From: Pseudomonadota bacterium
GTDB lineage: Bacteria; Pseudomonadota; Gammaproteobacteria; Steroidobacterales; Steroidobacteraceae
Assembly (NCBI GenBank): GCA_023433705.1
Contig: JAEYUC010000070.1
Location: forward strand, 1-12,102
Length of the DNA stretch: 12,102 bases
Reading direction: 5' to 3'
Below, piece after piece: positions 1 to 6,385 of the stretch. Each line of letters opens with the position of its first letter. Within the stretch, counting starts at the first letter, position 1. The position numbers and the translations under genes were made by a program. The notes below the pieces were generated by a model. The model worked only from the letters and a program-made list of their open reading frames with translations. It made no database searches and was not told where the DNA came from.

Positions 1-123
1 TACATGCTCAACTCCGAGAACCTGCGGTCCATCGAGGACTACATCTCGGTGATCAACTTCCTCGTGGCGAAGGAAAGCAAGCCCGCCGCGGCGGCCGCGC
101 CGGCGCCTGCGAAGAAGAGCTGA
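1..123 (+). CDS. C-terminal end of a possible acyl carrier protein (partial)
   Basis: The frame is open from base 1 to a TGA at 121-123 and gives 40 residues. Almost every codon ends in G or C, as in the real genes nearby, so it is very probably coding. The visible part has an NSENLRSIEDYISVINFL helix, then a low-complexity Ala/Pro/Lys tail ending KKS. The pattern 'ENLRSIEDYISVINFL' resembles the last helix of acyl or D-alanyl carrier proteins, which typically read N-F/L-x-S-I-D-x-I-x-x-L/F-I. The serine that carries phosphopantetheine would lie upstream of the window, so this cannot be confirmed. Any other small helical protein with this ending is possible. The gene converges on the glutamine synthetase-like gene, and its stop lies four bases before the inverted repeat. 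Confidence 0.5.
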   Translation, partial: YMLNSENLRSIEDYISVINFLVAKESKPAAAAAPAPAKKS

Positions 124-127
124 CTAA

Positions 128-227
128 ATGGGGACATTCCCTGTTTCCTAGCAAACGGGGACAGACCTGCCACTGAAATGTGAATGAGGTCTGTCCCCGT
201 TTGCTAGGAAACGAGGAATGTCCCCAT
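128..227. repeat. 41-bp inverted repeat with GGGGACA units; likely bidirectional terminator or mobile REP-like element
   Basis: The left arm (128-168) and right arm (187-227) are reverse complements over 41 bases with two mismatches, around an 18-base loop (169-186). Each arm holds two GGGGACA units (130-136 and 157-163; complements at 192-198 and 219-225). Each arm also has a small inner palindrome around CTAG, flanked by CGTTT/AAACG. The element starts four bases after the stop of the upstream gene and its last base is the last base of the glutamine synthetase-like stop codon on the other strand. RNA from either side would form a very stable hairpin, so a bidirectional terminator role is reasonable even though a long U tract is missing. 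Similar GGGGACAG-type palindromes are dispersed in many proteobacterial genomes and may be moved by REP-associated transposases. That link is recalled knowledge, not shown here. Confidence 0.85.
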
Positions 228-1591
228 TAACTACGCAGGTACCAGGCGTAGTCGAGTTCGGTGACCTCGGACGAGAAGCGCGCGCATTCCTGGTCCTTGA
301 TCGCAAGGAAGATCTTCAGGAAATCGGGGCCGAGCGCATCCAGCAGGAAGTCGGAGCGCGCGGCGAGATCCAGCGACTCGCGCCAGGTGCGCGGTAGCGT
401 CCGCTCGCGGACCTGCGCGTAGCCATTGCCCTCAACGGGCGGTCCTGGATCGATGCCCTGCTCGATGCCGTGCGCCGCGCCCGCGAGCACCGTGGCGACG
501 GCCAGGTAGAGATTCGCGTCGGCGCCGGCGATGCGATGTTCGACATGTCGCGACGCCGGCGGGCCGGACGGCACCCGCAGGCTCACCGTCCGGTTGTTGA
601 TCCCCCAGATCGGCGCGACCGGCGCGTAACTCTCGTTGACGAACCGGCGATACGAATTCGCGTTCGGCGCGAATATCGCCATCGATTCCGCCATCGTCGC
701 GCGCATGCCGCCGATCGCGTGACGCAGCGCCGGCGTACCGGCCGGCTCCTCGCTCGCGAACACATTGGCGCCGCGCGAATCGTTCAAGCTCACGTGAACG
801 TGCAGCCCACTGCCGGCGCGACCGGTGAACGGCTTCGCCATGAAGCAGGCGATCAGGCCATGCTTCTGCGCGACACCGCGCAGAAGTCGCTTGAACATCA
901 CCGCCTCGTCGACCGCCCGCATGACGTCGTCGCGATGATGCAGCGTGATCTCGAACTGCCCGGGCGAGTACTCGGACATCAGCGTTTCGGCAGGCAGTCC
1001 CTGCGCGGTGGCCGAGCGGTACACGTCGTCGAACACCGGCGCGAGATCGTCGAGCCGCTGCAGGCTGTACGAATCTATCTTCTGCCGCTCGCCCGGGCGG
1101 CCACCCCCGGCCGTCACGAGGCGTCCGCCCGCCTCTTCCTTCAGTAGATAGAACTCGAGCTCGCAGGCGACCACGGGCGTGAAACCGGCGCGCCGCAGCT
1201 TTTCGGCGGCACGCACGAGCGCATGGCGCGGATCGGCGGGCGCCGGCGCGCCCTGCCCGTCGAACATCGTGAGCATGAGCTGGCCGGTCGGCGCGGCGAG
1301 CCACGGAGCGCGCACGAGCGTTCCGGCGATCGGCCGCGCGGTCATGTCGGCATCGCCGGTATCCCAGACGAGGCCCGTTTCGTCGACGTCCTGGCCCGTG
1401 ATGTCGAGCCCGAGGATCGAGCCCGCGACCTGCCGGCCGGAGTCGAAGATGCGTGCGAGCTCCTCGCGCCGCACTGACTTGCCGCGCAATACGCCCGAAG
1501 GATCCGTGATCATGATCTGAACGGCCTGCACATCGGGATGCGCCGCGAGAAAAGCGTCGAGCTCCTGGCGGGTTCCGAGATCGACGCTCAC
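227..1591 (-). CDS. Glutamine synthetase family ligase (PuuA-like gamma-glutamyl-amine ligase)
   Basis: This 454-residue protein spans a complete glutamine synthetase fold of the short type used for gamma-glutamylation of amines (PuuA-like). The small N-terminal beta-grasp domain covers about residues 10-110. The catalytic domain shows metal/substrate motifs ELEF (144-147), SEYSPGQFE (206-214), GSGLHVHVSL (260-269), NSYRRF (312-317), NNRTVSLRVP (332-341) and EHRIAGADANLYL (351-363). The expected reaction is ATP-dependent joining of glutamate to an amine or ammonia in the cytoplasm. The substrate cannot be read from sequence. The start is GTG at 1591, with GGGGGA at 1603-1598 six bases upstream. 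That GTG overlaps the aminotransferase stop as GTGA, so the two are translationally coupled. Pairing with an aminotransferase suggests amine or polyamine nitrogen handling. No GlnA-type adenylylation tyrosine context was recognised, so ordinary ammonia assimilation is less likely. Confidence 0.92.
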   Translation of the reverse strand: MSVDLGTRQELDAFLAAHPDVQAVQIMITDPSGVLRGKSVRREELARIFDSGRQVAGSILGLDITGQDVDETGLVWDTGDADMTARPIAGTLVRAPWLAAPTGQLMLTMFDGQGAPAPADPRHALVRAAEKLRRAGFTPVVACELEFYLLKEEAGGRLVTAGGGRPGERQKIDSYSLQRLDDLAPVFDDVYRSATAQGLPAETLMSEYSPGQFEITLHHRDDVMRAVDEAVMFKRLLRGVAQKHGLIACFMAKPFTGRAGSGLHVHVSLNDSRGANVFASEEPAGTPALRHAIGGMRATMAESMAIFAPNANSYRRFVNESYAPVAPIWGINNRTVSLRVPSGPPASRHVEHRIAGADANLYLAVATVLAGAAHGIEQGIDPGPPVEGNGYAQVRERTLPRTWRESLDLAARSDFLLDALGPDFLKIFLAIKDQECARFSSEVTELDYAWYLRS

Positions 1592-2973
1592 GTTTCATCC
1601 CCCAGCTCTCGCAGGCATTCACGCAGGTGCTTCAGCAGCAGGTCCGCATGCGCCGTGGTGGTGACCGGCGAGCAAAGCATCATGTTGTGAAACGGCGTGA
1701 GCAACACGCCGTGATTAAGAAGATAGAGATGGATCGCGTGCTCGAGCTCCGGCCACGCGGCGCGTTCGGACTCAGCGCCGTTGCGCGGCCGCTTGCCGAA
1801 GCCGAACTCCAGCCGCGCGCCGACGCGCGCGACGTGCCAGTCGAGCGCCTCCTCGGCGAAAACCCGACCGAGTCCCTCCGCCAAGTAGCTGGCGGTGGCC
1901 TCCATCGCGGCATAGTTTGAAGGCGTCATGAGCTCATCCAGGCACGCCTCGAGACAGGCCAGCGCAAGCGCATTGGCGGAAAGCGTGGTGCCCATGCCCG
2001 AGTGTCCGCCCGCGTTCTCCCGCTGCACGCGGCGCATCCCGGTCTCGACTTCCACGGTGAAGCCGAACACCGCGCAGGGCATGCCACCGGCGATCGCCTT
2101 GCCACACACCCAGATATCGGGCTCGAGAACGTGCGCCCGCGCATAACCGCCGCGCGCCGTCGACAACGTATGCGTCTCATCGACGATGAACAGGACGCCG
2201 TGTTTGCGCGTGAGCGCGCGCAGCTCGTGCAGGAAGCCCTCTTCCGGCAACACCATGCCGATGTTCGTCATCACCGGCTCGGCGATCAGCGCCGCGGTGC
2301 GCCCGCGCGCGAGCACGCGCTCCACCGCCGCGGCGTCGTTGAACGGCACCGCGTCGGTCGTCGCGCTGACGTCGTGGTTCATTCCGATGAGTCCCGCGCG
2401 CGCCCGCGCCGCACCCTCGCCTTGCGTCTGCGGCGCCGCGCGCACCAGGGTCTCTTCCACGGTCCCGTGATAACAGCCGTCGAACACGAGCACGCGCGGC
2501 CGGCCCGTGATCGCGCGCGCACAACGCAACGCGTATCGGTTCGCGTCGGTCGCGGTCTGCGTCACCTGCCAGAACGGCAGCCCGAACAGGGCGGCTAACT
2601 TCTCCCCCACACGCGCCACGCGCTCCGCGGGCAACATCGAAGTGATGCCGCGCGCGCCGGCTTCGGCCAGCGCACGCGCGATGGCGGGCGGCGAATGCCC
2701 GAACATCGCGCCTGTATCGCCGAGGCACAGGTCCACGTACTTGTTGCCATCGACGTCCTCGAGCTCGACGCCCTGCGCGCGCCGCACGAACAACGGATGC
2801 GGCGTCGACCAGTCTCCCATCCAGTGCATCGGCACGCCATTGAGCCAATGCGCCGCGCTGGCGCGCGCCAGGCGCGCGGATTCGGGATGGGTCGAAACGA
2901 ACGTCGCGCGCTCGCGCTCCAGCAGCCGCCGCAGCGTTTCGCTGTCGATTCCTGACCGCCGCGCGTGATCCAT
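1588..2973 (-). CDS. Class III PLP-dependent aminotransferase (glutamate-1-semialdehyde aminomutase-like)
   Basis: This 461-residue protein is a fold-type I, class III aminotransferase. Visible motifs are DGCYHGTVEETL (165-176, cofactor phosphate/ring region), AEPVMTN (231-237), FIVDETHTL (262-270, Asp265 pairs with the pyridine nitrogen) and CGKAIAGGMP (290-299, Lys292 forms the Schiff base). The overall pattern is nearest to glutamate-1-semialdehyde aminomutase and 'aspartate aminotransferase family' proteins, so the substrate is uncertain. The longer open frame running back to 3405 reads through fmdB in another frame. I chose ATG at 2973 because homology begins just after it and it lies 14 bases past the fmdB stop. 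No clear Shine-Dalgarno is visible there, so translation may depend on coupling with fmdB. It is followed by the overlapping glutamine synthetase-like gene, which suggests a two-step amine pathway. Confidence 0.88.
   Translation of the reverse strand: MDHARRSGIDSETLRRLLERERATFVSTHPESARLARASAAHWLNGVPMHWMGDWSTPHPLFVRRAQGVELEDVDGNKYVDLCLGDTGAMFGHSPPAIARALAEAGARGITSMLPAERVARVGEKLAALFGLPFWQVTQTATDANRYALRCARAITGRPRVLVFDGCYHGTVEETLVRAAPQTQGEGAARARAGLIGMNHDVSATTDAVPFNDAAAVERVLARGRTAALIAEPVMTNIGMVLPEEGFLHELRALTRKHGVLFIVDETHTLSTARGGYARAHVLEPDIWVCGKAIAGGMPCAVFGFTVEVETGMRRVQRENAGGHSGMGTTLSANALALACLEACLDELMTPSNYAAMEATASYLAEGLGRVFAEEALDWHVARVGARLEFGFGKRPRNGAESERAAWPELEHAIHLYLLNHGVLLTPFHNMMLCSPVTTTAHADLLLKHLRECLRELGDET
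1598..1603 (-). promoter_or_regulatory. Ribosome binding site of the glutamine synthetase-like gene
   Basis: GGGGGA sits six bases before the GTG at 1591, inside the last codons of the aminotransferase gene. It supports the GTG start and the GTGA overlap. Confidence 0.6.
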
Positions 2974-2987
2974 GGCGGCGGAAAAGT

Positions 2988-3389
2988 TCAGCGGCGCGAC
3001 GAGCGTCGCTTGGCCGGGCTGGCCTTCCTGGCCTTGGCGCGCGGCGCGCGCTTGCGCACGGGACTCGGCTTCGCGGCCGGCTTCGCAACTTCGCCCTTCG
3101 CGGAGTCGCTCTTGGTCTCGGTCTTCGCGTCTGTCTTTACGTCGGCCTTGGTTTCGCTCTTGGACTCTTCCTTGTCCGGGCCGGCGAGATTGCGCTTGTT
3201 TTCCTTGTCGGACTTGAAGTCCGTCTCGTACCAACCCGAGCCCTTGAGCCGGAACACGGGCGCGGACATGAGCTTGCGCAGTCCGGACTTGTGACAGCTC
3301 GGGCACTTGGTCAGCGGCTTGTCGGTGATCTTCTGGAGTACTTCGTCGTGGTACCCGCACTTGGGGCATTCGTATTCGTAGAACGGCAT
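2988..3389 (-). CDS. FmdB-family zinc ribbon protein with basic Lys/Ala-rich tail
   Basis: This is a 133-residue protein. The N-terminus MPFYEYECPKCG carries the first CxxC (Cys8, Cys11) and CPSC the second (Cys29, Cys32), a zinc ribbon of the FmdB regulatory-protein family. The GSGWYETDFKS stretch after the ribbon is typical of proteobacterial members. After about residue 65 the sequence becomes low complexity: a Lys/Glu/Thr/Asp part, then an Ala/Lys/Arg part ending KRRSSRR, probably disordered and able to bind nucleic acid. The molecular role of the family is not well established. The frame is open back to an ATG at 3449, but the family begins at MPFYEY and a promoter-like site lies inside the extension, so 3389 is preferred. 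In many proteobacteria fmdB is near aspS; here it heads an aminotransferase/ligase operon. Confidence 0.88.
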   Translation of the reverse strand: MPFYEYECPKCGYHDEVLQKITDKPLTKCPSCHKSGLRKLMSAPVFRLKGSGWYETDFKSDKENKRNLAGPDKEESKSETKADVKTDAKTETKSDSAKGEVAKPAAKPSPVRKRAPRAKARKASPAKRRSSRR

Positions 3390-3419
3390 GGGTATTTCCG
3401 GACACAGAAATCGCGGCGA

Positions 3420-3449
3420 ATTATGGACGTCATACGCGTACGGCGACAA
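3420..3449 (-). promoter_or_regulatory. Putative sigma-70 promoter of the fmdB operon
   Basis: On the minus strand TTGTCG (3449-3444; 4 of 6 to TTGACA) is followed after 18 bases by CATAAT (3425-3420; 5 of 6 to TATAAT). Transcription would begin near 3412, giving a leader of about 23 bases before the ATG at 3389. This is the only convincing promoter-like pair in the 112-base gap. It is inferred by eye only. Confidence 0.4.
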
Positions 3450-3474
3450 TCGCCCCCGCGAGATCTACGCCGTC

Positions 3475-3496
3475 CTGGCAGAAAATCCGCTGCCAG
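3475..3496. terminator. 7-bp hairpin just downstream of the glycosylation operon
   Basis: CTGGCAG (3475-3481) and CTGCCAG (3490-3496) form a perfect 7-bp stem with an 8-base loop. It begins five bases after the stop codon of STT3-like copy A. There is no U tract on the minus strand after the stem, so it is not a canonical intrinsic terminator. It could be a processing or pausing hairpin, or chance. Confidence 0.3.
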
Positions 3497-3501
3497 CCGG
3501 C

Positions 3502-5310
3502 CTATCGAAGAGACCCGCGATCGATTTCATACAGCCGCGCATATATCTGCCCGCCGGATGTCCGCACTTCCGCGCGCAAGCGGAATTGCGGAGGCAGCTT
3601 TGCATCGGGCGCCAATAACTCGCGCTCGAGGGTGGGAAGGCTTTCGCGCAGTCGGTTCAGATCCGGCCTCTCCCGCCCGCTTTCGTCCACGAACAGCCCA
3701 GTGGACTGCCGCGCGAACACGTAGCGGATGTCCTGAGACTCCGCGAGAAGTTCCGCAGGTATGAGCCGCAGCAGCCGCGCGCTTTCGAGCGCCTTGGCCC
3801 CATGTTGCGGAGTAAGCAGGAATACGTTGCCGATGACGGAACAGTCGGAGTGATAACGGATCCAGTGACCTGCGTTGATGTCCGCGAGTACGACTCCGGG
3901 GCGCTCGTTGCAAGCCGTCTTCAGGACCGGGAATGCGGAACGCACGAAGGAGTACGACTGATTGCCGGCCAACAGCCACTTCGTTTGCCAATTCTTCGCG
4001 GTCGGATAGAACACGATTCCGAACAACAGGACGCTGGCGACCAAGGCCTCCACTCGCCTCTCGGGCAGTCGTTCCGCCACGAAGGCCGCGAGCAGCACTG
4101 GAGTCAGCAGCATTGAAGTCGCACCGAACAGGGCGAAGCGGAACTGGAATTGCAGGAGTGCGAGACCGAGCACGCCCACCAGCGCGACGAACCGCAATTC
4201 ACTCGTATGCGCGCGGAAGACCCACCAGAGATTCAGCAACAACATGGGAGCGGTGAGCCACATCATCCAGGACAGGATCCGCGTCGACATCGCTTCGCCG
4301 GCCAATCGATGCATCTCGTACGGGCTCTTGACCTCGTAGATGTCGCGAATGCTGGCCAGTTCGCCGGATATGAACTCGCTGCCGACGAAGACGGCTCCGT
4401 AAAGCGGGATCAGCGCGGCAGCGGCTGCGAGAAAGAGGATTGCGATGTTGCGGCCGTTTCTGGGCAACCAGCACAACAGCATGCTGAAGACCGCCACGCA
4501 GGTCGCGACGTAGAAATGAAACCACGACAGCATGTCGAACTCGAAAACGCCGCGGCGCCATGCTTCCGATGGAATGCACACGAGCGTGCTAGTGACCAGC
4601 AATGCACCGGCAAAACCGAAGATGCGCCTGCGATCGGGGAATGGGGCGCCCTGCAGCCAGAACAGCGCAAGCGTGAGCACGATCGGAACCTGGAGAATGA
4701 ACAGGCTGTTGTGGATGGACAGCGCCGTGCCGAGAACGCAGCCGAGCACGATACCGGGAGCCAGTGAAGGCGCACCTGGGCGGAAGAACCAGATACCCGC
4801 GCTCAGTGTTCCAAGCGTCCAGAGCAATTCCGCGAAGTGGTGATCGACACCGCCGGCCCTGAAGAGCCCATGCACCGTCGGCAGCGCGGCGAAGCCCACG
4901 ACGAACAGCGCCGCGAGCAGAAAATGCAGCTTGAGTTGGCGAGCGATAATGACGACCAGCGCCACCGCAATGGGCCCTGCAAACAGTGGAATTCTCATCA
5001 AAACGCGGCTTGCTTCGTCCCGGCTCGCGAACGGCCCGAACAAGCTCGTGATGCGGGCCATGAGCGTGTCGTAGCCCCAGGGCCATGTGAGCCAACTACC
5101 TTCCGGAGCGTGAATGCGATCGTCGAACTGGATGACCGGGTTGCCGCTGAACACGGAATCGAGAATCCGGCGCGCGTGGTAGAAAGCGTCGTTGCTGGCA
5201 GGCAGGTACTGATTGTCCACCAGGCTCGAAGTGAGCATGGCGAGCGCTCCCGCGAGCATGATCATGGAGCCGACGATCCAGAGAAGTGTCCAGCGAAATG
5301 CGGGCGTCAT
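3502..5310 (-). CDS. STT3/AglB-like GT-C membrane glycosyltransferase, copy A
   Basis: This 602-residue membrane protein has about 13 hydrophobic segments in roughly residues 8-436, then a soluble C-terminal part of about 165 residues expected in the periplasm. The layout and motifs resemble STT3-type oligosaccharyltransferases. NDAFYHARRI (40-49) has Asp41 at the place of the first catalytic Asp after TM1. GGVDHHFAE (153-161) matches the second acidic motif as in archaeal AglB. A Glu in YEVKSPY (Glu326) sits in the predicted long loop between TM9 and TM10, as does the EL5 Glu of STT3. The WWDYG sequon-binding motif is absent; GHWIRYHSDCSVIGN (481-495) occupies that region. It is shorter than PglB or AglB. 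ATG at 5310 overlaps the upstream stop as ATGA and matches the MTPAFR start of copy B; another in-frame ATG at 5322 is possible. It should transfer a lipid-linked sugar to a periplasmic acceptor, but donor and acceptor are unknown. Confidence 0.8.
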   Translation of the reverse strand: MTPAFRWTLLWIVGSMIMLAGALAMLTSSLVDNQYLPASNDAFYHARRILDSVFSGNPVIQFDDRIHAPEGSWLTWPWGYDTLMARITSLFGPFASRDEASRVLMRIPLFAGPIAVALVVIIARQLKLHFLLAALFVVGFAALPTVHGLFRAGGVDHHFAELLWTLGTLSAGIWFFRPGAPSLAPGIVLGCVLGTALSIHNSLFILQVPIVLTLALFWLQGAPFPDRRRIFGFAGALLVTSTLVCIPSEAWRRGVFEFDMLSWFHFYVATCVAVFSMLLCWLPRNGRNIAILFLAAAAALIPLYGAVFVGSEFISGELASIRDIYEVKSPYEMHRLAGEAMSTRILSWMMWLTAPMLLLNLWWVFRAHTSELRFVALVGVLGLALLQFQFRFALFGATSMLLTPVLLAAFVAERLPERRVEALVASVLLFGIVFYPTAKNWQTKWLLAGNQSYSFVRSAFPVLKTACNERPGVVLADINAGHWIRYHSDCSVIGNVFLLTPQHGAKALESARLLRLIPAELLAESQDIRYVFARQSTGLFVDESGRERPDLNRLRESLPTLERELLAPDAKLPPQFRLRAEVRTSGGQIYARLYEIDRGSLR

Positions 5311-5672
5311 GCGGGCGTACATGCAATGAGAACCCCGATGACGATCAACGCGGTGCCGAGGGCATAACGGATCGTGAGAGGCTCGTGAAAGAATAGATAG
5401 CCGGCCGCAGGAACCAGCACGAAGGCCAGTGCCACGAACGGATACGCGCGGCTCAGGGGCACGGTCGAGAGAATGCGTACCCACAGGAGCGTGGCTCCCG
5501 CATACAGTGCAACCGCCACCCACATGGTCGGCAAACGCGCGAGTTCGATGATCCAGGAGCCACCCGCGCCCGCAGTGATCTGCAACGACGCCCGCTTGAA
5601 CAGGATCTGTCCGGCAGCGATGGCGACCGGAAAGCTGAGCAGCTCGATCAGTTGGCGCACGTTCCAGCTCAT
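5307..5672 (-). CDS. Small four-helix EamA/SMR membrane protein, ArnE-like lipid-linked sugar flippase candidate
   Basis: This 121-residue protein has four predicted membrane helices (about 9-24, 48-68, 77-95 and 101-118), the size of small multidrug resistance and ArnE/ArnF proteins. The stretch SRAYPFVALAFVLVP (74-88) followed by HEPLT (96-100) and a glycine-rich last helix ending GVLIA closely follows the ArnE/EamA pattern. ArnE/ArnF move undecaprenyl-phosphate-aminoarabinose across the inner membrane. Here, between STT3-like and GT2 genes, the same job for another polyprenyl-linked sugar is the best inference. Such proteins usually work as dimers, so it may be a homodimer since no second small subunit is seen. 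ATG at 5672 overlaps the methyltransferase stop (ATGA) and has a strong AAGGAG eight bases upstream. Its own stop overlaps the start of copy A. Confidence 0.8.
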   Translation of the reverse strand: MSWNVRQLIELLSFPVAIAAGQILFKRASLQITAGAGGSWIIELARLPTMWVAVALYAGATLLWVRILSTVPLSRAYPFVALAFVLVPAAGYLFFHEPLTIRYALGTALIVIGVLIACTPA

Positions 5673-6382
5673 CCGCGCGGCTCCTTGTCTTCGACGTACA
5701 GCAGATCGCGACCGATCACTTCACAACGCGCTTGCGCCGGAACCGGGACGATGTGCCGAAGGAAGCTGTGAGGATACGGAAAGAAATGCACGTGCGGGTT
5801 GAACGTGAAGCGGTACTCGCGTTCGAGCGGTACGACGACCATCAGGCGCCGCGCTGCGATACGCCGCAGCTCGGCAATCGCGCGGTCAATGCGCAGCACG
5901 TGCTCGAGCACGTGCGTGCAAACTACCGTGTCGAACTCTCCGTCCGCGAACGGCAGCTTCTCGACATCGGCTTCGATGAACCGCATGCCCGGATGACGAT
6001 CCGCGATTCCTTCCTCGATCTGAAAATCGACCCCGGTGAACTCGTGCGCGGGCTTGCCGCTGCGCTTCGCGAAGTCGCCCAGCAGATGGCCGGTGCCGCA
6101 GCCGACATCGCAGACCTGGCCGGGAACCAGCAACTCGGCGAGCCGCGCTATGCAGGCTTCGCTGTTGTCGGTGCCCTCCTGGATGCGCGGCATGCGCCTG
6201 TAGATGTCGGCGTATTGTTCGGGCGTGACGTCGTGAATGTTCGCGCGGAAACGTTCGAGATCGTCGACGAATCGGCCCCAGTACAGGCGGAACAGCCAGC
6301 GCATCGGCGTGGAGTCGCGCAGCGCGGGAGGCAGCCACTCCTCGAGCAAATAACGAATCGTATTGACGGTCTCGCGTCGCAT
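5669..6382 (-). CDS. Class I SAM-dependent methyltransferase
   Basis: This 237-residue soluble protein has a Rossmann methyltransferase core. Motif I is VCDVGCGTGH (90-99), followed by GVDF (117-120), DVEKLPFADGEFD (139-151) and the post-motif VLEHV (158-162), the pattern of Methyltransf_11/UbiE-type enzymes. About 85 residues precede motif I; they contain a Trp/Arg-rich amphipathic part (WLFRLYWGRF, 29-38) that could touch the membrane. The C-terminal part is rich in His, Pro and Phe (FNPHVHFFPYPHSF, 194-207), which may form the substrate site. The substrate is unknown; in this operon it may be a lipid-linked sugar, polyprenyl lipid or glycan. The ATG at 6382 is three bases after the stop of STT3-like copy B with only a weak SD, suggesting coupled translation, and its stop overlaps the ArnE-like start. 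Confidence 0.87.
   Translation of the reverse strand: MRRETVNTIRYLLEEWLPPALRDSTPMRWLFRLYWGRFVDDLERFRANIHDVTPEQYADIYRRMPRIQEGTDNSEACIARLAELLVPGQVCDVGCGTGHLLGDFAKRSGKPAHEFTGVDFQIEEGIADRHPGMRFIEADVEKLPFADGEFDTVVCTHVLEHVLRIDRAIAELRRIAARRLMVVVPLEREYRFTFNPHVHFFPYPHSFLRHIVPVPAQARCEVIGRDLLYVEDKEPRG
5681..5686 (-). promoter_or_regulatory. Strong ribosome binding site of the ArnE-like gene
   Basis: AAGGAG, eight bases before the ATG at 5672, lies inside the 3' end of the methyltransferase gene. It is the clearest Shine-Dalgarno in the operon and fixes the start. Confidence 0.7.
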
Positions 6383-6385
6383 GCG

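Noticed and set aside
2974..3405. N-terminal extension of the aminotransferase frame reading back to 3405
   Set aside because: It runs through the fmdB gene in another frame, is Arg/Gln-rich without family similarity, and fmdB has clear CxxC motifs in its own frame.
3475..3496. Hairpin considered as a full intrinsic terminator
   Set aside because: A U tract is missing on both sides, so it is listed only as a low-confidence hairpin.
5311..5523. N-terminal extension of STT3-like copy A
   Set aside because: It overlaps the ArnE-like gene, which has a strong RBS and clear membrane helices; the paralogue starts at the equivalent MTPAFR.
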